From an uncultured Lachnospiraceae bacterium (lineage in GTDB: Bacteria > Bacillota > Clostridia > Lachnospirales > Lachnospiraceae), in assembly GCA_947652735.1 (NCBI GenBank), contig CANTEG010000017.1, positions 1 through 59,731 on the forward strand: a DNA stretch of 59,731 bases. The letters are read 5' to 3'. Below the pieces are notes generated by a model. The model was not told the DNA's origin. It saw only the letters and a program-made list of their open reading frames with translations, and did no database searches. Below, piece after piece: positions 18,325-26,772 of this stretch; positions within the stretch are counted from its first letter, which is position 1; each line of letters opens with the position of its first letter. The position numbers were made by a program, and so were the translations under genes.

Positions 18325-21300
18325 GAATACGAATATAAAAAAGGTTTTGATGCTTGGCTCTGGTCCGATTATCATCGGTCAGGCTGCGGAGTTTGACTAT
18401 GCGGGAACACAGGCATGTCGTTCCCTGAAGGAAGAGGGTATTGAGGTCGTACTCCTGAATTCTAATCCTGCCACCATCATGACAGATAAAAATATAGCTG
18501 ACAGGGTTTACATAGAACCGCTTACAGTTGAGGTTGTGGAACAACTCATATTAAAGGAGAAGCCTGACAGTGTTCTTCCCACACTTGGGGGACAGGCAGG
18601 TCTTAACCTTGCCATGGAACTTGAAGAAAGTGGCTTTTTACAGGAACATGGGGTAAGGTTGATAGGAACAACAGCACTCACAATTAAAAAGGCGGAGGAC
18701 AGACAGGCATTTAAGGACACCATGGAAAAAATAGGTGAGCCCATAGCCCCGTCACTTGTTGTAAAGACAGTTGAGGACGGCGTTGCATTTACAAATACAA
18801 TCGGTTACCCTGTTGTCCTGCGGCCTGCATATACTTTAGGCGGAAGCGGAGGCGGAATTGCCTACAATCAGGAGCAGCTTATCGAGATACTGGAAAATGG
18901 CTTGAGACTTTCAAGAGTAGGAGAGGTGCTTGTTGAAAGATGCATAGCAGGCTGGAAAGAAATAGAGTATGAGGTTATGCGTGACGGTGCGGGGAACTGT
19001 ATTACGGTCTGCAACATGGAAAATATTGACCCTGTAGGTGTTCATACAGGTGATAGTATCGTTGTTGCCCCATCGCAGACCTTGGGTGACAAGGAGTATC
19101 AGATGCTCCGAAGCTCAGCCTTAAATATTATTACCGAGCTTGGGATAACAGGTGGATGTAACGTACAGTACGCCCTTAATCCTGACAGCTTTGAGTATTG
19201 CGTTATCGAGGTAAATCCGAGAGTGTCACGCTCATCGGCACTTGCCAGTAAGGCAACGGGATATCCGATTGCAAAGGTTGCGGCAAAGATTGCACTTGGA
19301 TATAATCTTGACGAGATAACAAATGCAATTACAAAGAAAACATACGCATGCTTTGAGCCGATGCTCGATTACTGCGTCGTCAAGATACCGAGACTTCCAT
19401 TTGATAAATTCATAAGTGCAAAGAGAACGCTCACCACGCAGATGAAAGCCACAGGTGAGGTTATGAGTATATGCAACAACTTTGAGGGGGCACTTATGAA
19501 AGCCATACGGTCACTGGAACAGCATGTGGACGGACTGATGTCATATGACTTTTCCGAGCTTTCCAGGGATGAAATGAAAAAGCAGCTTACCATAGTGGAT
19601 GACATGAGACTCTGGAGAATTGCCCAGGCGTTTAGAATGGGAATTGCCCCTGAGGAAATCAGCGACATTACAAAAATAGACAGATGGTTTATCGATAAAA
19701 TAGCAAATATCACGGACATGGAATTTAAGCTTCAGACAAGAGAGCTTGACGAGACACTTTTAAGGGAAGCCAAGCGGATGGAATTTCCTGACTACATGAT
19801 TGGAAAGTTTAACGGCAAGAGCGAAGAATATGTCAAGGGACTTCGGGAGAAGTTTGGCATAAAGGCAGTATATAAGATGGTAGATACCTGTGCGGCAGAG
19901 TTTGAGGCGGCAACGCCGTACTATTACTCTGTGTACGGTGGAGAAAATGAGGCAGTGTCGGAAAGCGGCAGGAAAAAGGTTCTTGTTTTAGGTTCAGGGC
20001 CGATACGAATCGGACAGGGCATCGAGTTTGATTTTTGTAGTGTCCATTGTACATGGGCGTTTGCCAATGAGGGATATGAGACAATTATCGTAAACAATAA
20101 TCCTGAGACGGTAAGTACGGATTTTGATATAGCGGATAAGCTTTATTTTGAGCCGCTTACCCCAGAGGATGTTGAAAATATAGTGAACAATGAAAAGCCG
20201 GATGGTGCTGTCGTACAGTTTGGCGGACAGACGGCAATAAAGCTTACCGAGGCATTGATGAAGATGGGTGTGCCTATCCTTGGTACATCAGCAGAAAATG
20301 TTGATGCGGCGGAGGACAGGGAGCTATTTGATGAAATACTTGAAACGTGCGGGATAAAAAGACCAAAGGGAAAAACGGTATTTACCGCAAAGGAGGCAAA
20401 GCAGGCGGCAAATGAGCTTGGTTACCCTGTTTTGGTAAGACCATCCTATGTACTTGGCGGTCAGGGGATGCAGATAGCAATTAATGATGAGGACATTGAA
20501 CAGTACATTGGAATTATCAACAAAATTGCACAGGAGCATCCAATCCTTGTTGATAAATACCTTGTTGGTAAGGAGATAGAGGTTGATGCCGTATGCGATG
20601 GCGAGGATATTATAATACCTGGTATTATGGAGCATATTGAGCGTGCGGGAATCCATTCAGGCGATAGTATATCAGTGTATCCTGCGAAAACAATCAGTAA
20701 GGCGGCAAAGGCAAAAATAGAGGAATACACAAAAAGGCTTGCAAATGCTCTCCATGTCATTGGAATGATAAACATACAGTTTATCGTATGTGACGATGAG
20801 GTGTATGTCATAGAGGTCAATCCGCGGTCAAGCCGTACCGTGCCGTATATTAGCAAAGTAACGGGAGTGCCGATTGTCACACTTGCCGCAAAGGCAATTA
20901 TGGGTCATAGGCTTAAGGATATGGGATATACTCCGGGACTGCTGCCTGAGTCACCGTATTATGCAATTAAGATGCCTGTATTTTCCTTTGAGAAAATAAG
21001 GGGTGCCGATATAAGTCTTGGACCTGAAATGAAATCCACAGGTGAATGTCTCGGAATCGCAAAAGATTTTAACGAGGCACTTTACAAGGCATTTCTTGGA
21101 GCAGGAATCAATCTTCCGAAGCATAAGAACATGATTATGGCTGTGCGGGAGGAAGAAAAGGAGGCGGCTGTCCGAATTGGAAGAAGATTTGAGGCGTTGG
21201 GCTATAGAATATATGCTACTCTTGGAACTTACAGGGCACTGACTGCTGCAGGCATTAAGGCAATCAGGACAAATAAGATAGAACAGGATTCACCGAACCT

Positions 21301-21514
21301 GATGGACCTTATATTGGGACATAAAATAGACCTTGTAATAGACATTCCTTCACAGGGTGTAGAGCACGCAAAGGACGGCTTTATAATAAGACGAAACGCA
21401 ATTGAGACAGGTGTAAATGTAATAACTGCGGCAGATACTGCCGAGGCTCTTGTTACAAGCCTTGAAAATACCGCAGGTGATAAGCTTACTTTGGTTGACA
21501 TATCAAAGATTTAA
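18317..21514 (+). CDS. carB: carbamoyl-phosphate synthase large subunit
   Basis: A 1065-residue subunit of full length. It has two homologous ATP-grasp halves, each beginning with a dinucleotide-like motif (LGSGPIIIGQAAEFDY at about 13 and LGSGPIRIGQGIEFDF at about 556), each with VxRPxYxLGGxG, and a C-terminal MGS-like allosteric domain (about 930-1065, with ALGYRIYATLGTYRAL). It makes carbamoyl phosphate for pyrimidines and arginine from bicarbonate, ATP and CarA-derived ammonia. No pyr or arg genes adjoin it; its neighbours are carbamate kinase and glutamine synthetase, which points to nitrogen-responsive control. Confidence 0.98.
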   Translation: MPKNTNIKKVLMLGSGPIIIGQAAEFDYAGTQACRSLKEEGIEVVLLNSNPATIMTDKNIADRVYIEPLTVEVVEQLILKEKPDSVLPTLGGQAGLNLAMELEESGFLQEHGVRLIGTTALTIKKAEDRQAFKDTMEKIGEPIAPSLVVKTVEDGVAFTNTIGYPVVLRPAYTLGGSGGGIAYNQEQLIEILENGLRLSRVGEVLVERCIAGWKEIEYEVMRDGAGNCITVCNMENIDPVGVHTGDSIVVAPSQTLGDKEYQMLRSSALNIITELGITGGCNVQYALNPDSFEYCVIEVNPRVSRSSALASKATGYPIAKVAAKIALGYNLDEITNAITKKTYACFEPMLDYCVVKIPRLPFDKFISAKRTLTTQMKATGEVMSICNNFEGALMKAIRSLEQHVDGLMSYDFSELSRDEMKKQLTIVDDMRLWRIAQAFRMGIAPEEISDITKIDRWFIDKIANITDMEFKLQTRELDETLLREAKRMEFPDYMIGKFNGKSEEYVKGLREKFGIKAVYKMVDTCAAEFEAATPYYYSVYGGENEAVSESGRKKVLVLGSGPIRIGQGIEFDFCSVHCTWAFANEGYETIIVNNNPETVSTDFDIADKLYFEPLTPEDVENIVNNEKPDGAVVQFGGQTAIKLTEALMKMGVPILGTSAENVDAAEDRELFDEILETCGIKRPKGKTVFTAKEAKQAANELGYPVLVRPSYVLGGQGMQIAINDEDIEQYIGIINKIAQEHPILVDKYLVGKEIEVDAVCDGEDIIIPGIMEHIERAGIHSGDSISVYPAKTISKAAKAKIEEYTKRLANALHVIGMINIQFIVCDDEVYVIEVNPRSSRTVPYISKVTGVPIVTLAAKAIMGHRLKDMGYTPGLLPESPYYAIKMPVFSFEKIRGADISLGPEMKSTGECLGIAKDFNEALYKAFLGAGINLPKHKNMIMAVREEEKEAAVRIGRRFEALGYRIYATLGTYRALTAAGIKAIRTNKIEQDSPNLMDLILGHKIDLVIDIPSQGVEHAKDGFIIRRNAIETGVNVITAADTAEALVTSLENTAGDKLTLVDISKI

Positions 21515-21534
21515 TCAGGAAAGGTAAGATAAAT

Positions 21535-22464
21535 ATGGAGAAGAAAAAGGTAGTAATTGCCCTTGGACACAGAGCAATGGGCACGACTCTCCCTGAGCAG
21601 AAAATCGCCACTAAAAATACGGCAAAAAAGATAGTAAGTCTTGTCAAGGAGGGAGCAGAAATAGTAATCACACACGGAAATGCACCACAGATTGGCATGA
21701 TTCATACAGCAATGAATGAATTTGCAAAGGCACATCCTGAGTATACGTGTGCCCCGATGTCGGTATGCTCGGCAATGAGTCAGGGATACATAGGGTTTGA
21801 CCTGCAAAATGCCATAAGGGCAGAGCTTATCAAGCAGGGAATATATAAGCCTGTATGTACGGTGATTACACAGGTTGTTGTTGACCCGTACGATGATGCA
21901 TTTGCTGAGCCTGTAAAGAAAATCGGCAGGCTTCTCACGGATGAGGAGGCACTTTTTGAGGAGGAAAAGGGCAACTATGTGGCGAAGGAGAAAGATGGCT
22001 ACAGAAGAATCGTGGCTGCACCAAAGCCGCAGAAAATAGTTGAGATAGATTCAATTAGGGCACTTTTGGATGCAGGGAATATTGTGATTGCCTGCGGAGG
22101 AGGCGGAATACCTGTGCTTGAGCAAAAGGCAGAGCTTAAGGGGGCAGGTGCGGTTATAGAAAAGGATTATACATGCGGGATTATGGCAGAGGAGCTTAAT
22201 GCAGACGAGCTTTTAATTCTTACAAGTGTTCACAATGTGGCTGTAAATTATGAGACGGAGGAAGAAATCATACTTGAAAATATTTCTCTTTCTGATGCAA
22301 GGAAATATATTGAGGGCGGGGAGTTTGAGGAGAACACCATGCTGCCGAAGATGGTTGCATCAGCATCCTTTGTTGAAAAAAGACAGGGCAGGAGAGCAAT
22401 TATCACATCTATCGATAAGGCATATGAAGGTTATATGGGTCAGGAAGGAACAATAATCAGTTAA
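21535..22464 (+). CDS. arcC: carbamate kinase
   Basis: A 309-residue amino-acid-kinase-fold enzyme of usual length, interconverting carbamoyl phosphate plus ADP with carbamate (ammonia and CO2) plus ATP. Recognisable blocks are IVITHGNAPQIG, CAMSQGYIG, TQVVVDPYDDAF, CGGGGIPV and ELLILTSVHNVAVN. It begins 21 nt after carB and ends 25 nt before glnA, with no promoter or terminator visible in either gap, so it belongs to the same transcript. The arginine deiminase genes arcA and arcB are absent. In this setting it may drain or recycle carbamoyl phosphate according to ammonia supply (inference). Confidence 0.96.
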   Translation: MEKKKVVIALGHRAMGTTLPEQKIATKNTAKKIVSLVKEGAEIVITHGNAPQIGMIHTAMNEFAKAHPEYTCAPMSVCSAMSQGYIGFDLQNAIRAELIKQGIYKPVCTVITQVVVDPYDDAFAEPVKKIGRLLTDEEALFEEEKGNYVAKEKDGYRRIVAAPKPQKIVEIDSIRALLDAGNIVIACGGGGIPVLEQKAELKGAGAVIEKDYTCGIMAEELNADELLILTSVHNVAVNYETEEEIILENISLSDARKYIEGGEFEENTMLPKMVASASFVEKRQGRRAIITSIDKAYEGYMGQEGTIIS

Positions 22465-22488
22465 TTGTATTAAATAAGGAGGATACTT

Positions 22489-23814
22489 ATGGGAAATTAC
22501 AGTAAGGCAGATATACTACAGTTAGTGGACGAGGAAGATGTGCAATTTATCAGACTTCAGTTTACTGATATGTACGGCAACCTGAAAAATGTTGCCATAC
22601 CTGCAACAAGAATTTTGACAGCTATGGAAAATAAATGTAAGGTGGATTTTGCATCTATTGCAGGATTTAGCCAGACGGAGGAAATTTCACTTTATTTAAG
22701 ACCTGATTTAGACACATTCTCCATACTTCCGTGGAGACCGCAGCAGGGCAAGGTGGCGAGGTTTATATGTGACGTTTTGAATGAGGACGGAACGGAATAT
22801 GAGTCCAATGCCAGATATATATTAAAAAAGGTGATGGAGGCGGCAAAAAAACAGGGCTATACGCTGCTCGTTAATCCTGAGTGCGAATTTTTCCTGTTTC
22901 ACGCAGACGAAAATGGACTGCCTACAACCGTAACCCACGAGAAAGCAGGATATCTTGACACTTCTCCTGTGGATTTAGGTGAAAATACAAGGCGAGACAT
23001 CATCATGGCAATGGAGGATATGGGATATATCATAGCGTCTTCCCACCACGAGATAGCACCCGCACAGCATGAGATAGATTTTACCTACGAAAATCCACTT
23101 GCAACGGCAGACAAAATAATGACATTTAAAACGGCGGTTGGGACAATAGCAAAAAAGTATGGGCTTCATGCAACCTTTATGCCGAAACCGAGAATGGATG
23201 AAAATGGTTCGGGTATGCACATTAAAATGAGGCTTATGAAAGATGGAAAGAATGTTTTTTCCGATGAAAATGGAAATTTAAGCAGTGATGGAATGGCATT
23301 TATGGCAGGAATTTTAAAGTACATACAGGGCATGACTGCTATTTTTAATCCACTTGTCAATTCCTACAAGAGACTTGTTCCGGGTTTTGAAGCACCATCT
23401 GAGGTGACATGGTCAAGGAGGCAGCGGAACACGCTGATTCATGTGGGAAGTATGCTTGAGGGTGGTGTGGAGCTTGAGCTTAGAAGTCCTGATTCAGCAT
23501 CCAATCCATACCTTGTATTTGCTCTTTGCCTTGCAGCAGGCATGGATGGTATCAATAACAAGCTTGAAGCACCAAGTGAGCTTGTGGAAGATATAAGAAA
23601 TTTAGATGAATATGAGAAGCTGGATAAAGGAATTGAACTCCTGCCTGAGAATTTAGGGGAAGCAATTATGGCAATGAGCAAAGAAATGCTTGTGACGGAT
23701 GTAATAGGAGAAGACCTTGTTAAAAGCTATATAAGGGCAAAACGAACAGAGTGGAAAGGGTACCTGAAACAGGTTTCAGATTGGGAAATATCAAGATATT
23801 TGTATCGCATTTAA
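22489..23814 (+). CDS. glnA: glutamine synthetase, type I
   Basis: A 441-residue enzyme, the length of the short GSI-alpha form of Firmicutes, forming glutamine from glutamate, ammonia and ATP. It opens with the beta-grasp domain (VQFIRLQFTDMYGNLKNVAIP) and has the metal-binding NPECEFFLF, the HEIAPAQHEID segment, NGSGMHIKMRL and the substrate loop YKRLVPGFEAPSEVTWS. The loop that in adenylylated enzymes carries NLYDLP is different here (ELLPENL), in keeping with control by feedback or protein partners rather than adenylylation. RBS AAGGAGG. The ANTAR gene follows after 18 nt, a pairing known in Clostridia (glnA-nitR). Confidence 0.97.
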   Translation: MGNYSKADILQLVDEEDVQFIRLQFTDMYGNLKNVAIPATRILTAMENKCKVDFASIAGFSQTEEISLYLRPDLDTFSILPWRPQQGKVARFICDVLNEDGTEYESNARYILKKVMEAAKKQGYTLLVNPECEFFLFHADENGLPTTVTHEKAGYLDTSPVDLGENTRRDIIMAMEDMGYIIASSHHEIAPAQHEIDFTYENPLATADKIMTFKTAVGTIAKKYGLHATFMPKPRMDENGSGMHIKMRLMKDGKNVFSDENGNLSSDGMAFMAGILKYIQGMTAIFNPLVNSYKRLVPGFEAPSEVTWSRRQRNTLIHVGSMLEGGVELELRSPDSASNPYLVFALCLAAGMDGINNKLEAPSELVEDIRNLDEYEKLDKGIELLPENLGEAIMAMSKEMLVTDVIGEDLVKSYIRAKRTEWKGYLKQVSDWEISRYLYRI

Positions 23815-23832
23815 GGCGGCGGAGGCAAATTT

Positions 23833-24387
23833 ATGAGTTCAATTTTAATCGTTCTGCCAAAACTTGATGAAGCAAAAAAAATACAGAAAATCTTGAACAA
23901 TCACGGCTACCCGGAGGTTTTTTCTTATAACATGGCGGCAAATGTATTGCAGGCGGCACAGGATATGGGTACAGGGGTAGTCATAAGTGCATATAAGCTT
24001 AGTGATATGTTTTACCTTGATTTAAGGGATGGTCTGCCAAGGGGTTTTGAGTTGATTTTAATCGGCTCTGCCAGTACTGTGTCAGGTGCTGGTTCAGGTG
24101 TACTTTCCCTTGCTACACCGCTTCGGGTCGGTGACCTTGTGAGCACGGTGGACATGGTTCTCGGACAGATTGAAAGGCAGCAGGGAAAAAGAAAAAAGCC
24201 TGCAAAGAAACGAACGGAGCAGGAAGAAAATTATATTAAAAATGCAAAATACCTCCTCATGGACAGGAATCATTTGTCCGAGGAGGAGGCATTTCGGTAC
24301 ATTCAAAAGTGCAGTATGGATAACAGCACTAATATGGTGGAAACTGCACAGATGATATTGACGCTTATGTATCAGGGAGATGTTTAG
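23833..24387 (+). CDS. ANTAR-domain RNA-binding antiterminator with degenerate receiver
   Basis: A 184-residue protein. Residues 1-112 have a receiver-like fold, but the acidic pair near the N-terminus is replaced by LP (ILIVLPKLDEA) and the phospho-acceptor position reads ISAYKLSDM (Ala53 instead of Asp), so phosphorylation is unlikely. A basic linker (about 117-128) leads to an ANTAR domain (about 130-182) with the family pattern AKYLLMDRNHLSEEEAFRYI. ANTAR proteins (EutV, NasR, NitR) bind small hexaloop hairpins in nascent leaders and block terminators. With glnA upstream and two hexaloop-bearing attenuators in the same island, it is the obvious candidate regulator. It converges on the ABC-F gene with a 4-nt overlap. 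Confidence 0.92.
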   Translation: MSSILIVLPKLDEAKKIQKILNNHGYPEVFSYNMAANVLQAAQDMGTGVVISAYKLSDMFYLDLRDGLPRGFELILIGSASTVSGAGSGVLSLATPLRVGDLVSTVDMVLGQIERQQGKRKKPAKKRTEQEENYIKNAKYLLMDRNHLSEEEAFRYIQKCSMDNSTNMVETAQMILTLMYQGDV

Positions 24388-26348
24388 TCACAGGATGTTT
24401 CATCTGTGGAAAGCAGCTCCCATTTTTCATATAATGAAAGCAGCTTTTCTTCCAACTCCTCTCTTTGTGCAGACAGTTCGCCAAGCCGAAATGAGTTTGT
24501 TGCATTTTCAGGTGCATTTATCTCATCATCTATATCACTGATGGCGGCTTCCGTTTCTTCGATTGCAGCTTCCGTCTTTTGTAAATCATTGGCAATTTTC
24601 CTGAGGCGTGCCTGTTCCTCCTTGTTTTTTAAATATTCCTCCTTTGATGAACCAGAGGTTTTTTGTCCTTCGTTTGTGTCAGTTACTGTTGTAAAGGCAT
24701 CCTTCATCGTGACGGTACCTATTTTTGCTTCTACGCCGTATACGATATCCTTGTGTGTTTCGTAGTAATCATAATTTCCGATAAAAGAGTAAAGTTGTTT
24801 GTCCTTAAGCTCCACAATTCCCGTTGCCACGGCATTGATAAAATACCTGTCATGGCTGACAAAAAGAACGGTTCCTGTGTAGCTTTTTAAAGCCTCCTCA
24901 AGGATTTCCTTTGACTGAATATCCAAATGGTTTGTCGGCTCGTCAAGTATGAGGAAGTTGGCAGGAGAGAGCATAAGCTTTGCAAGGGAAACCCTGCCCC
25001 GCTCACCACCGCTCAAATCGCCAATTTTCTTGAATACATCATCGCCTGTAAAAAGAAAAGCGGCAAGTACGTTTCTTATTTTTGTATTGTTAAGGTCAGG
25101 ATAGGCATCGGATATTTCCTCAAATATTGTCTTGTTCAGTGAAAGCACCTGATGCTCCTGGTCATAGTAGCCGATTCGGACCCTTGAGCCTAAGGTAATG
25201 CTTCCGCTATCCTTGGGACAGTCACGGTTTATCATCTTAAGTATGGTGGTTTTTCCTGTTCCATTTCCGCCTATTAGGGCAATTTTTTCACCTCTTTTTA
25301 TTTCCATGCCAAGTGATGAAAAAAGCTTGTGGTCACCAAAAGCTTTCGCAAGCTCCTGTATGGTTAAAACATCATTTCCACTTTCCACGGATGGTGTAAG
25401 ACTTAGACGCATTTCTGCAACGGTGGTTACTGGTTTTTCAAGGACCTCGATTTTGTCGAGCATTTTTTCACGGCTTTCTGCCCGTTTGATGGACTTTTCC
25501 CTGTTAAACTGCTTTAACTTTGCAATGACCTCCTCCTGATGCTTGATTTCCTGTTGCTGGTTTAAGTATGCTTTCATCAAAGAGGCTCTTACCTTGGCGC
25601 GCTCACTGGAATAGTAGGAGTAGTTTCCGTGATATACAGTTGCTTTGTGATTGTCAATCTCAACGATTTTATCTGCTATCTTATCAATGAAATACCTATC
25701 ATGGCTGACGATAATTACACTTCCCTGATAGGAGGAAAGAAAGCCCTCCAGCCATGAAATAGAAGTCATGTCCAAGTGGTTTGTCGGCTCGTCCAGTATG
25801 ATGATGTCAGGCTGAATGAGGAGCAGACGTCCCAGTGCAATACGCATTTTCTGACCGCCTGACAGTGTGCTTATGTGCCTTTGGTAATCAGCAGGGGAAA
25901 AACCAAGTCCTTTCAGGACGCCTGTTATTTCGCTTTCATAGGCATAGCCGTTTTGTCTGTCAAACTCGGATTGCAGCCTGTTGTAGGTGTTCATAATCTG
26001 TTCCAATTCCTCACCCTTGCAGTCTTTCATATCAAGCTCAAGCTGCCTTAGTTTTTTTTCAATATCGATAATAAATTTTTTTGTTTCCATCATTTCATCA
26101 AAAACGGTATTGTCAAATGAAATGTCCTGATGCTGGGAAAGATATCCCACAGATGTGTCCTTGGCGATAATCACCTGTCCTGAGTCGGCAGGCTCCTCGC
26201 CCATGATAACCTTTAACAGTGTCGTTTTGCCGCAGCCATTGATACCGACAATGGCTATTTTTTCCTTGGCTTCTATGTGAAAAGATATGTCCTTTAATAT
26301 TTCGTTTGTGCCGTATGCTTTAGAAATATTCTGACACGCTAAAAGCAT
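24384..26348 (-). CDS. ABC-F family ATPase
   Basis: A 654-residue soluble protein with two ABC ATPase cassettes and no membrane part. Cassette 1 has GINGCGKTTLL, LSGGQKMR and IIILDEPTNHLD; cassette 2 has GGNGTGKTTIL, LSGGERGR and FLILDEPTNHLD; the inter-domain linker (about 235-320) is basic and helical, and a C-terminal coiled coil ends the chain. This is the ABC-F class, which acts on ribosomes either as housekeeping translation factors or as antibiotic target protectors; sequence alone does not decide which. I start it at the ATG at 26348 (AAAGGAGG, 7-nt spacing); an upstream in-frame ATG at 26429 lacks an RBS. Confidence 0.93.
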   Translation of the reverse strand: MLLACQNISKAYGTNEILKDISFHIEAKEKIAIVGINGCGKTTLLKVIMGEEPADSGQVIIAKDTSVGYLSQHQDISFDNTVFDEMMETKKFIIDIEKKLRQLELDMKDCKGEELEQIMNTYNRLQSEFDRQNGYAYESEITGVLKGLGFSPADYQRHISTLSGGQKMRIALGRLLLIQPDIIILDEPTNHLDMTSISWLEGFLSSYQGSVIIVSHDRYFIDKIADKIVEIDNHKATVYHGNYSYYSSERAKVRASLMKAYLNQQQEIKHQEEVIAKLKQFNREKSIKRAESREKMLDKIEVLEKPVTTVAEMRLSLTPSVESGNDVLTIQELAKAFGDHKLFSSLGMEIKRGEKIALIGGNGTGKTTILKMINRDCPKDSGSITLGSRVRIGYYDQEHQVLSLNKTIFEEISDAYPDLNNTKIRNVLAAFLFTGDDVFKKIGDLSGGERGRVSLAKLMLSPANFLILDEPTNHLDIQSKEILEEALKSYTGTVLFVSHDRYFINAVATGIVELKDKQLYSFIGNYDYYETHKDIVYGVEAKIGTVTMKDAFTTVTDTNEGQKTSGSSKEEYLKNKEEQARLRKIANDLQKTEAAIEETEAAISDIDDEINAPENATNSFRLGELSAQREELEEKLLSLYEKWELLSTDETSCD

Positions 26349-26470
26349 GGCAGTTTCCTCCTTTGGGTTAAATATTGTATGGCAGAATTTAAGTATTAAA
26401 TTTGCCAGCTTGAAAACATATTCTATCAAAAAAAAATATTGTTTGCAATGGGATGGTCGTGGTATGATAT

Positions 26471-26514
26471 GTCCTAAGGAGGGACCCAGCGAAGCTGGGA
26501 GGATTCCTTAGGAC
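26471..26514 (+). repeat. nested palindrome before the 76-residue gene
   Basis: An outer 10-bp inverted repeat (26471-26480 with 26505-26514) encloses a 6-bp hairpin with a GAA loop (26485-26499). It sits just after a likely promoter (TTGTTT at 26439-26444, 18 nt, TATGAT at 26463-26468), so transcription would start inside the first arm. The same nested design, with different inner stem sequence, occurs before purB at 49923-49961. Confidence 0.7.
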
Positions 26515-26541
26515 AGACCCTCGAAGTAAGGAGGACCCCAT

Positions 26542-26772
26542 ATGTTTAACTCGAAAGCAAAACGTGCCTGCCGTGAGGTTGAGGCACTGTTCAACGATAT
26601 ACAGATTAATTTGGAAAATAATTACAAGGATTTGGCAATCGGTGCCAGAAAAAATGCTGAGGTAAAGCTGGAAGAACTGAGACAGTCGGGAGAGCTTGGC
26701 GATAAGGATTACAAGAAGTTAAAGCTTAAGCTGGATGATTTCACGAAGCGTATGGAGGGATATCATCATTAA
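26542..26772 (+). CDS. small charged helical protein, unknown function
   Basis: A 76-residue soluble protein, rich in Lys, Glu and Leu, and predicted to be almost entirely alpha-helical: two amphipathic stretches (about 5-35 and 40-70) could form a helical hairpin. AAGGAGG lies 7 nt before the ATG, a strong initiation site, so the gene is very likely real. I do not recognise a family. It follows the nested palindrome and overlaps or abuts apbE; a shared transcript with apbE is likely. There are no motifs that suggest a function. Confidence 0.75.
   Translation: MFNSKAKRACREVEALFNDIQINLENNYKDLAIGARKNAEVKLEELRQSGELGDKDYKKLKLKLDDFTKRMEGYHH

Noticed and set aside
26349-26429. N-terminal extension of the ABC-F protein
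   Set aside because: The 27 extra residues precede a strongly placed AAAGGAGG and ATG and are atypical for the family.
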